Below are positions 44,468-51,297 of a stretch of DNA of 64,000 nucleotides, piece after piece. The DNA is taken from the NCBI GenBank assembly GCA_965200145.1, contig CBDATG010000002.1:496001-560000 (forward strand). The letters run 5' to 3'. This stretch comes from CBDATG01 sp965200145 (GTDB lineage Bacteria; Chloroflexota; Dehalococcoidia; Lucifugimonadales; Lucifugimonadaceae). Numbering within the stretch: position 1 is the first letter of the stretch; every line of letters begins with the position of its first letter. The position numbers and the translations under genes were made by a program. Under the pieces are notes generated by a model. The model was not told where the DNA came from. It searched no databases and saw nothing but the letters and a program-made list of their open reading frames with translations.

Positions 44468-45889
44468 TTACATCCCCTCCGAGACAGATTTAATCGCATC
44501 CCGAATGAACTTATGAGTTACGGGGAGATGCCGTGATGAGACGTGCCTGTTGCACCACGCGTGAACGATCACCGCGTTTTCAGGTTCGGTCTCGCCGCCT
44601 TTTGAGTAAGGCAAGATGTGGTGTACTTCGGCATCTTCGTCCCGCATCGGCGACCCGTCGCCGCAGAAAGGTTGATCGAAGTAACCACAGGTGCGTGTCT
44701 GTGCTTCGAAGAGCCGTCGTCGCAAGTCTTCGTCGAATGTCCTTCGACCGTCAATCGCACGCGGGTTAAGTCTGCTGATGAACCACTCGTTGAAGTAGTC
44801 CTGCCTCGCGATGAATTTCTTGGCGGCATCAGGACCGCTACCCGACTTTACCATACCAAACTTGGTCCACATCGGGTTAGTCTTCATTTCCACGGCGTCG
44901 TTTCGAGCTTGGGTAAGGTCAACTTTGAACTTCCTGAGCATATTTGCCATTTCCGGCTTCCACGAATTCGCATAGCCTCTCTGGAGCCTCTGCCACAACA
45001 CGAAGAGGTGGACCCATTCAATATCGTCGAGAGGAGCACCTTCATAACGCTCTAGGGCATCGCTCACATCATCAAAAAGCGCACGAATCCTCTTTGCATC
45101 GTCGCAGTCCTCGCGAAACCCGACTTGTTGGTAATAGAAATCGTCAAGTGCCTTAGCGTTGGTCGCATCGAGTCGCATCCCGTCCCCCTCTCGAATCAAC
45201 TGCATAACGATCTTGGATGCCATCTCCCTGGCCGAATGCGTTCTTTTGGGGGTCGAGTACTTCGTGAAAACTCGGAAAAATCGATGCCCGCCGCGCACCA
45301 TCGGCTTCTGGTCATCGTCGTCAATCGTTTCGCCCCCGAGCAGCTTGATGAACGCGGGCATTCCACCCGGGAACGCGTCGCGCTTTTCCTGAGACCTGAG
45401 CGGGGAACCCGACTGTAACCTCACGAAGATGTCTCTTATCTCGTCATCGTTATCTGTCGTTATGATCGCGACGCTAAGCAGAGCGTTGTCCAACCGGTTC
45501 TGGAGGTCGAAATCCAACTGTGTATAGCGCTTGTTTGCCCACCCACAGGGCTCATTTGCATCCCAAATAAATTTAGGGAAAAGGTTCCTGTGGCGAGCAG
45601 GGTCGAGCAAAGGGAAATCACCTGCACAGAATTCGGCAATGGCGCGAATCCGTTGCTGTCCGTCGATGATTTCCAAGTCGGCGATTGTGCCGTCGCCGTG
45701 ATGCCGGTACTTCTTGTGAAAGTAGAAGAGCGGCAAGGGATAACCCCTTAACAGAGAGTCAATAAGCAATTGTTTCTGCCTTCGTTCCCATCTGGGTGCT
45801 CTCTGGTATTCGTGGTTGACACTTAGATAAGTTTGTGTCCAGTACGTTCGGATTTTGGAGACGGAGTAACTCTCGGCTCGGATGTTCAT
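44468..45889 (-). CDS. DUF262 / HNH endonuclease protein, copy B
   Basis: 473 residues, same architecture as copy A: YQRAPRW, LLRGYPLPLFY, LEIIDGQQRIRAI near residue 75, VRLQSGSPLRSQEKRDAFPG, and C-terminal HNH HHILPYSKGGETEPENAVIVHAWCN near residue 430. Divergent from copy A in most positions but colinear. Begins with ATG 45889, with AAGGAGGG about 12 bases upstream. Encoded 39 bases after the fumC stop. Likely restricts foreign (perhaps modified) DNA; inferred from domain content. Confidence 0.85.
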   Translation of the reverse strand: MNIRAESYSVSKIRTYWTQTYLSVNHEYQRAPRWERRQKQLLIDSLLRGYPLPLFYFHKKYRHHGDGTIADLEIIDGQQRIRAIAEFCAGDFPLLDPARHRNLFPKFIWDANEPCGWANKRYTQLDFDLQNRLDNALLSVAIITTDNDDEIRDIFVRLQSGSPLRSQEKRDAFPGGMPAFIKLLGGETIDDDDQKPMVRGGHRFFRVFTKYSTPKRTHSAREMASKIVMQLIREGDGMRLDATNAKALDDFYYQQVGFREDCDDAKRIRALFDDVSDALERYEGAPLDDIEWVHLFVLWQRLQRGYANSWKPEMANMLRKFKVDLTQARNDAVEMKTNPMWTKFGMVKSGSGPDAAKKFIARQDYFNEWFISRLNPRAIDGRRTFDEDLRRRLFEAQTRTCGYFDQPFCGDGSPMRDEDAEVHHILPYSKGGETEPENAVIVHAWCNRHVSSRHLPVTHKFIRDAIKSVSEGM

Positions 45890-45928
45890 GGCTCGGTGAA
45901 TCCCTCCTTGAAATGGCTGATTGAGATT

Positions 45929-47347
45929 TTACCCCCCAGCTGCTATGTCTGGGTTGGGCTCTGTCATGCTGAATGGGTCTAGGGCTTTGTCTAGGGTGGC
46001 GGCGTCTAGGTCTGTTGCCCTTAGGGCTACTTCGCGTATTGTTTCGCCGGACTGGGCTGCCTTGTGTGCTATGTCTGCTGCTGCGTCGTAGCCGATGATG
46101 GGTGCTAGCGCGGTGCACATCGCCAGGCCTTGCTCTACCTTGTCTGGGCCAGCCGTCGTAGCGGTGATGCCTTTTATGCATTGGCGTGTCAAGTTCTGGC
46201 AGCTGGTTGTCAGCAGGTCGATTGACTGGAGCAGGTTGTGTGCTGCTACGGGCATCATTACGTTCAGCTCGAAGTTTCCTGACTGTCCTGCGATGGTTAT
46301 CGTGGTGTCGTTTCCGATCACCTGCGCGCAGACCATGCACACTGATTCGGGTATTACGGGGTTGACCTTGCCCGGCATGATTGAGCTTCCGGGTTGCACT
46401 TCGGGTAGGGCGATCTCGCCGATGCCGGCGCGTGGTCCGGAGCCTAGCCATCGGAGGTCGTTGCATATCTTCATCAGGCTGACTGCGAGTGTCTTGAGCG
46501 CTCCGGACATGTCTACGACCGCGTCAAGTGTGCTCTGGGCCTGGAAGTGGTCGTTTGTCACCGCCCACATTGCGCCGTCGGTGGAGTTCAGTCGCTTGAC
46601 GATGCGGTCGGCGAATTCGGGATGCGTGCCGATGCCGGTTCCGACTGCGGTTCCACCGAGCGCGAGTTCCGATAACGAATCGAGCGCGTTGTTGAGCCGC
46701 TGTTTACCCAGTCTGATCTGTCCGGCGTATCCTGCGAACTCTTGACCTAGGCGTATCGGAGTGGCATCTTGCAAGTGCGTGCGTCCGGTCTTGATGACAT
46801 CCCAGAACTCGATCGACTTGCCGCGTAGGGAAGACTCGAGTTCATGCAAGGCGGGGAGCAAGTTGTACCAGACGGCATCACATGCTGCCACATGGATGGC
46901 GGTCGGTATCACGTCGTTGGACGACTGCCCCTTGTTGACATGGTCGTTGGGGTGCACGGGTGTGCGCGATCCCAACTCGCCGCCAAGCGACACGTTTGCG
47001 ACGTTTGCGATAACCTCGTTGGCGTTCATGTTGGTTGATGTGCCGGATCCGGTCTGGAAGATGTCGACCACGAACTCGTCATCGAACTCGCCGTCGGCGA
47101 CGCGGGTTGCGGCATCGATGATGGCGTTTGCGATGTCGGGTTCGAGTGCGCCGAGTTCGAGGTTGACTTCGGCGGCACATCGCTTCAACTGTGCGATGGC
47201 TTGGATGAAGGATCTTCCAAACCGCAGTTCGCTGATTGGGAAGTTGAGTTCGGCGCGCCGCGTGTTGGCGCCGTAGTATGCATCGGCGGGCACCTGCAAC
47301 TCGCCCATGGAGTCGCGTTCAGTCCGCATGGCAGGCGTATCGGTCAA
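45929..47347 (-). CDS. fumC: Fumarate hydratase class II
   Basis: 472 residues, interconverts fumarate and malate in the TCA cycle. Signature GSSIMPGKVNPVIPE near residue 325, plus THLQDATPIRLGQEF and GSGTSTNMNANEV. Full length for the family. Start is TTG at 47347 with AGGAGG 5 bases upstream; the next ATG (residue 7) lacks such a site. Head of the run fumC, DUF262-B, scar, DUF262-A, TM2. Its last about 18 codons are copied at 44162-44213. Confidence 0.95.
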   Translation of the reverse strand: MTDTPAMRTERDSMGELQVPADAYYGANTRRAELNFPISELRFGRSFIQAIAQLKRCAAEVNLELGALEPDIANAIIDAATRVADGEFDDEFVVDIFQTGSGTSTNMNANEVIANVANVSLGGELGSRTPVHPNDHVNKGQSSNDVIPTAIHVAACDAVWYNLLPALHELESSLRGKSIEFWDVIKTGRTHLQDATPIRLGQEFAGYAGQIRLGKQRLNNALDSLSELALGGTAVGTGIGTHPEFADRIVKRLNSTDGAMWAVTNDHFQAQSTLDAVVDMSGALKTLAVSLMKICNDLRWLGSGPRAGIGEIALPEVQPGSSIMPGKVNPVIPESVCMVCAQVIGNDTTITIAGQSGNFELNVMMPVAAHNLLQSIDLLTTSCQNLTRQCIKGITATTAGPDKVEQGLAMCTALAPIIGYDAAADIAHKAAQSGETIREVALRATDLDAATLDKALDPFSMTEPNPDIAAGG

Positions 47348-47373
47348 GTCAACCTCCTAGAATGACAGGGGTG

Positions 47374-47400
47374 TGTAGGATATCCTGCCTATCCTTGTGA
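47374..47400. repeat. Short dispersed GGATAGGCAGG-type repeat (inverted form)
   Basis: GGATATCCTGCCTATCCTTGTGAAT, the inverted form of the repeat seen at 4927-4942. It overlaps the last codons and stop of the carboxymuconolactone-decarboxylase-like gene. Confidence 0.6.
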
Positions 47401-47799
47401 ATCAGCGTCGCCGGCGTGGCGCGCGTCGTATTCCTCGAATGTCTTCGCGGCGGCGTTCAGTGCGTTGACGCATGCGGGATATCCGCCGTAGAAGAGCATC
47501 TGGGTTATCAGCTCTACGATCTGCTCCTTCGTCCAGCCGTAATTCAGCGCGCCGGTGATGTGGCCCGGTAACTGGTTCGGTCGGTCCAGGGCGATCAGAG
47601 CTGCGACGGTGCAGATGCTGCGGATGTTGCCTGGTAGCGCCTCGCGCTGGTAGATGTGTCCGAATAGCGTCGCGTTTATCAGGTCGAACGCGTCGGATAC
47701 GGGTTCTGCTATGTCTGGCGGTGTGGGCGCGCCGTCGTAGTACCACTCGCGCCACTCCTTCGCCTTTTCGAGCAGATCCTGGTAGTCGTGTTGTCCCAT
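47389..47799 (-). CDS. Carboxymuconolactone decarboxylase/AhpD-family protein
   Basis: 136 residues, all-helical AhpD-like fold. Family features: LPGNIRSICTVAALIALDRPNQLPGHITGALNYGWTKEQI then LITQMLFYGGYPACVNALNAA. It lacks the Cys-x-x-Cys redox pair of AhpD (only one Cys near the end), so it resembles gamma-carboxymuconolactone decarboxylases. ATG at 47799 has AAGGA 9 bases upstream; the frame extends to 47841. Flanked by inverted copies of a dispersed repeat. Confidence 0.85.
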   Translation of the reverse strand: MGQHDYQDLLEKAKEWREWYYDGAPTPPDIAEPVSDAFDLINATLFGHIYQREALPGNIRSICTVAALIALDRPNQLPGHITGALNYGWTKEQIVELITQMLFYGGYPACVNALNAAAKTFEEYDARHAGDADSQG

Positions 47800-47857
47800 G
47801 TTGTGCAGTCCTTTCGTGTTAGTGCTGGCGTGCAGTTGCAATTATCGCGGCATTTGG

Positions 47858-47892
47858 ATTAACAGGGATAGGCAGGATTGGCAGGATTGGAG
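47858..47892. repeat. Short dispersed GGATAGGCAGG-type repeat
   Basis: ATTAACAGGGATAGGCAGGATTGGCAGGATTGG: core ACAGGGATAGGCAGG as at 4928-4942, then a 9-base GGCAGGATT tandem. Lies between the AhpD-like gene and the MFS stop. Confidence 0.6.
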
Positions 47893-49182
47893 TTAGTGGA
47901 TGTAGCGTGGGATTCTTGTTAGGAATCGGCGGTAGGCTACCACCGTGATGCCTGTTAGCGCGATACCTGCGAGCGCGATTGCGATTATGGCGGCGTTTGC
48001 GCCGAATAGCGATGCTAACCATCCGACCTGTAGCGCGCCTAGCGGGCCGAATCCGATGGCGACTGCTAGGACGCCGAGCACTCGGCCGCGCATTGCGGGC
48101 CGGGTGCAAGAGACTACGATGATGCTCTGCATGGTTCCGAAGCCTGACATGCCGAATCCGCCGACAAAGAGCAGTGGCAGGGCTGCCCAGTACCACGGCG
48201 TTAGTCCGAATCCGATTATTACGAACAGGAATGACAGTGATGCGAAGACGTAGATGCGGGTGAAGTGACGCGGTCTGGCGCGTGCGGCGATTGTCAATGC
48301 GCCGAAGGTTGCGCCCAGTCCCTCTGCGCTGAGTAGCACGCCTACCATGGTGGGATTGGCCGCCAGCGTCTCGGCTCCGATTACTGGGATCATGTGCTGA
48401 TAGGGGAATGCGAACAGGTTCATCAGGATCGTGATGATGAGTGTGGCTTGGAGGATGGTGTCGGCGCGGACTATTGAGAGTCCAGAACTTAATCCATCAG
48501 CAACTGACCTGAAGACGCTTCCGGTTGCCGCCTCTCTGTTGCGAGGTCGGATGCGGATTGTGATTGCCACCGCGCTTGCCATTGCGAAGAGCACTGCGCC
48601 GAGTATGTATACGGCTTCCATACCGATCTGTTGCAGGAATGCGCCGCCGACTAGCGGACCGATGACACGGGAGAAGTTGGATGAAGCCATGTCGACACCG
48701 AATGCGGATGCGATGCGCTCGGGTCGCACAGTATCTGCAACTAGTGCGCGTCTGACAGGGAAGTCGGTTGCCCAGACGATGCCAGCGAAGAATGCGCCGA
48801 CAGACACTTGCCAGACTTCGATCAGGTCGGTGATGACTAGCGTGGCTAGCACTACGTACATGGCTGCTAGGGACATGTTGGTAGCGATGAGCATCGTTTT
48901 GCGGCTCAAGCGGTCTGCCAGCGCGCCGATGAATGCCCCGAGGAGCAGCATCGGGACCATGCGGAGGAATCCGACGAAACCTACTAGGAACGCTGAACCT
49001 GTCAAGTCGTAGACGAAGACTCCGAGTGCGATCGTCTCGAGCCATCGCATCGTGTTTGACGAGATGCCGATGCCGAACAGCTTTGCGTAGTCGCGGCTCC
49101 AAACGGATGCGAACCTGTCCAGCGAACCCGCGAATGGACGCTGGCCGCGGGTTGGTCCTGCGATGCGGGTCGGACGCGCCAA
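47893..49182 (-). CDS. MFS transporter (DHA3-like)
   Basis: 429 residues with about 12 membrane segments: SNTMRWLETIALGVFVYDLTG first, motif A GALADRLSRKTM, and later GFGMSGFGTMQSIIV. EntS/MFS_3 type exporter like the one at 20635. The frame is open to 49359, but that part overlaps the nuclease-fold gene in another frame; TTG at 49182 (LARPTRIAG) is the most upstream sensible start. A 520-bp piece of this gene is present inverted at 50531-51050. Confidence 0.82.
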   Translation of the reverse strand: MARPTRIAGPTRGQRPFAGSLDRFASVWSRDYAKLFGIGISSNTMRWLETIALGVFVYDLTGSAFLVGFVGFLRMVPMLLLGAFIGALADRLSRKTMLIATNMSLAAMYVVLATLVITDLIEVWQVSVGAFFAGIVWATDFPVRRALVADTVRPERIASAFGVDMASSNFSRVIGPLVGGAFLQQIGMEAVYILGAVLFAMASAVAITIRIRPRNREAATGSVFRSVADGLSSGLSIVRADTILQATLIITILMNLFAFPYQHMIPVIGAETLAANPTMVGVLLSAEGLGATFGALTIAARARPRHFTRIYVFASLSFLFVIIGFGLTPWYWAALPLLFVGGFGMSGFGTMQSIIVVSCTRPAMRGRVLGVLAVAIGFGPLGALQVGWLASLFGANAAIIAIALAGIALTGITVVAYRRFLTRIPRYIH

Positions 49183-49258
49183 GTCGGACTCTGTATAACT
49201 CGGATTAGGGGCGTGTTGGGGACAGATCGGACATCGGACAGAGCGTGTCAAGGTGGTA

Positions 49259-49924
49259 CTACTGAGTTCGTCCCCAAAAGCCGAGATTCTCGACGCGCGC
49301 CAACTCTTCCGCGCCGCGCATCCGTGCCAGGTACTGGCCGTTGTCGGGAGCGACATCATCGCTAACGCGTGCGAAACCGTTGCGGACCAACAGCGCGTTC
49401 AGCATGGTGCGGTTGGACAGGTAAACGTATCGCAACAGGTTACCGTCTGCGTCCTCTGGGGTGCCAGCCCGTTCTAGCGTCAAGGTCTCACCTTCGAGGG
49501 CTTCGCGTATTGCATCCGCAACCTGTGCGTCAAACCTATCGCCTACCCCAGCGCTCTCGACTCCGATCAGCTTGACCGTGGCTTCTTCGCCGTCCAAGTC
49601 GACGACGATGGTTGCGTAGTCGATCGCAGATACAAAGCCCACGATGTCGTAGTTTGACTGTGTCGTTGGAGGGTCTCCGCCGAAGAATGCGGGTCCTGCA
49701 GTGCTCAGCACGAGTGATGCGACGATGAGGATTACGCCGAGGACAATGATGACCTTCAGCCAAGTCGGAGTGCCGCCGGCGTCGCGCCTGTCAGAGTCGG
49801 GCTCGGCACCGTAGCGGGTGTACCCGTAGTCTTCGGCGGTGTCGATCTCCTCGTACTCGTCGAATTGCGAGTCGTCATCGTCGTCCGGCTGCGGCGCAGC
49901 AGGAGGCTGGTATCTGTAGTTCAT
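49259..49924 (-). CDS. Membrane-anchored thermonuclease-fold protein
   Basis: 221 residues. Asp-rich N-terminus (PDDDDDSQFDEYEEIDTAEDY), one membrane segment (WLKVIIVLGVILIVASLVLS, about 55-74), then an SNase-like OB domain: IVVDLDGEEATVKLIGVE, and GNLLRYVYL ... LNALLVRNGFARV ... ELARVENLGFWG. The catalytic Arg/Asp/Glu set of nuclease is not conserved (KLIGVESAG instead of RLIGID-PE), so activity is doubtful. Divergent from uvrB remains. A broken second copy lies at 50088-50530. Confidence 0.8.
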   Translation of the reverse strand: MNYRYQPPAAPQPDDDDDSQFDEYEEIDTAEDYGYTRYGAEPDSDRRDAGGTPTWLKVIIVLGVILIVASLVLSTAGPAFFGGDPPTTQSNYDIVGFVSAIDYATIVVDLDGEEATVKLIGVESAGVGDRFDAQVADAIREALEGETLTLERAGTPEDADGNLLRYVYLSNRTMLNALLVRNGFARVSDDVAPDNGQYLARMRGAEELARVENLGFWGRTQ

Positions 49925-49998
49925 GAAGGAATCCTTTTTCGGTCGGGAACTTTTAGCGTCCCACGTTCGTCATGGGATTGAGAGATAAGCACACTCTT

Positions 49999-50137
49999 AA
50001 AATCTATGGCATGCCTCTAGCTCTAGCATCAACATCTTTCGGCGACTTCAAGCTTCACCATGATTCCGTCCCGCGCGGCGATCGACCTATTGAGGTAGAG
50101 GCCGTTACCGGGTGCGACATCGCCTACTCGCGCTAAA
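49999..50137 (+). pseudogene. Duplicate promoter and 5' end of uvrB
   Basis: From 49950 the sequence matches the uvrB upstream region (GGGAACTTTTxxCGTCCCACG, CACTCTTAAAATCTATGGC) and from 50012 reads MPLALASTSFGDFKLHHDSVPRGDRP, matching the first about 26 codons of uvrB (MTLALAPTSFGDFKL...). After about 50085 it changes into the broken nuclease-fold gene; the open frame stops at 50137. -10 TAAAAT at 49999-50004 is 7 bases before the ATG and may still be active. Confidence 0.82.
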
Positions 50138-50530
50138 CCATTAAGGAGACCAGTAGCTCATTCATTGATGTGGACGTATCGCAATTAGGTTGCCGCCTGC
50201 ATCTTCCTCGATGATTCCCCGCTCTATTGTCAACGATGCGCCATCAAGGGATTCTTGCATCCTGTCTGTAACTTGCGCGTCAAACCAACCCCACGCCTGC
50301 GCTCTGGACTCCGATCAACTTGACTGTGACCTCGTCGCCGTTCAGGTCTACGACGATGGTTGCAGGGTCAATCGCTGATACGAATCCCACGATGTCGTAT
50401 TCGAATAGCAGTCTCGATTGTTGTTGCGGGGCATCGCTGCCAAAGAACGCCCCGCCGGGGAACTACAGCCAGGCGACGATGAGAAATACGCCGACCACTA
50501 TGACGACGCAGCCACAAGTCGTGTTGCCAA
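50088..50530 (-). pseudogene. Broken copy of the thermonuclease-fold gene
   Basis: Minus-strand reading in pieces: FFGSDAPQQQS, YDIVGFVSAIDPATIVVDLN, VTVKLIGVQSAGVG, then a frameshift, DAQVTDRMQESLDG, and further stops. These match 49259-49924 from its residue about 75 to near the C-terminus. At the 5' side it ends in TTCGCVVIVVGVFLIVAWL followed by a stop, a membrane stretch resembling the small ORF at 51064-51210. Not functional. Confidence 0.8.
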
Positions 50531-51050
50531 CATCGGCATCTCGTTTAACACGATGCGCTGGCTCGAGACGATCGCACTCGGAGTCTTCGTCTACGACTTG
50601 ACAGGGTCAGTGTTTCTAGTAGGTTTCGTCGGATTCCTCCGCATGGTCCCGATGCTGCTCCTCGGCGCATTCATCGGCGCACTGGCAGACCGACTGAACC
50701 GCAAGACGATGCTCATCGCTACCAACCTGTCCCTAGCGGCGATGTACGTAGTGCTAGCCGCGCTAGTCATCACAGACCTGATCGCAGTCTGGCAGGTGTC
50801 CGTCGGCGCGTTCCTCGCAGCTATCGTCTGGGCAACCGACTTCCCTGTCAAGCGCGCACTCGTGGCAGACACCGTCCGACCCGAGCGCATCGCGTCAGCG
50901 TTCGGCGCAGACGTGGCATCTTCAACTTCTCGCGAGTCATCGGTCCACTCGTCGTCGGCGCCTTCTTGCAACAGATCGGCATGGGAGCCGTCTACATACT
51001 CGGCGCAGTGCTCTATGCAATGGCGACCGCGGTGGCAATCACCCTCCGAC
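50531..51050 (+). pseudogene. Inverted fragment of the MFS transporter gene
   Basis: Encodes GISFNTMRWLETIALGVFVY through RALVADTVRPERIASAFG in one frame and, after a frameshift near 50920, MQQIGMGAVYILGAVLYAM in another; it matches the internal part of the MFS gene 47893-49182 but lies in opposite orientation. Both ends are truncated. It splits the broken nuclease-fold copy. Confidence 0.85.
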
Positions 51051-51063
51051 ACCACACTTCCCC

Positions 51064-51210
51064 TCAAAAAAATCGCATCCCGAGAAATATGCCGACCCCT
51101 ATGAGGATAACTGCGCCGACCGCTAAGATGATGAGGCAGCCACAACCATTGTCATCATCGTCATCGTCGTCCGGTTGCGGGTCAGTAGGAGGCTGGTATC
51201 TGTAGTTCAT
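51064..51210 (-). CDS. Small single-pass membrane protein or nuclease-fold N-terminal remnant
   Basis: 48-residue open frame: MNYRYQPPTDPQPDDDDDDD then NGCGCLIILAVGAVILIGVG and a short end. The start is almost identical to the N-terminus of the thermonuclease-fold protein (MNYRYQPPAAPQPDDDDD), but after the Asp run it carries a CGC motif and membrane helix not found there. A second CGC-helix stretch occurs in the broken copy near 50461-50527. Either a decayed gene end or a retained small membrane protein. Confidence 0.4.
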   Translation of the reverse strand: MNYRYQPPTDPQPDDDDDDDNGCGCLIILAVGAVILIGVGIFLGMRFF

Positions 51211-51284
51211 GTAAGAAATCCTGTTTCGGTCGGGAACTTTTCACGTCCCACGGTCGTCTTGAGATTGAGAGATAGACGCACTCT

Positions 51285-51297
51285 TAAACTCTATGGC
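51285..51297 (+). promoter_or_regulatory. Candidate -10 box and leaderless start of uvrB
   Basis: TAAACT at 51285-51290 followed by CTATGGC (7 bases) and ATG at 51298; TTGAGA occurs at 51259 and 51265 but with spacers of 20 or 14 bases. The same block is preserved, with TAAAAT, in the duplicate at 49979-50014. No ribosome site is visible. Confidence 0.45.

Noticed and set aside
47893..49359. Longer MFS protein starting at 49359
   Set aside because: The extension overlaps the nuclease-fold gene in a different frame and has low-complexity, non-membrane sequence.
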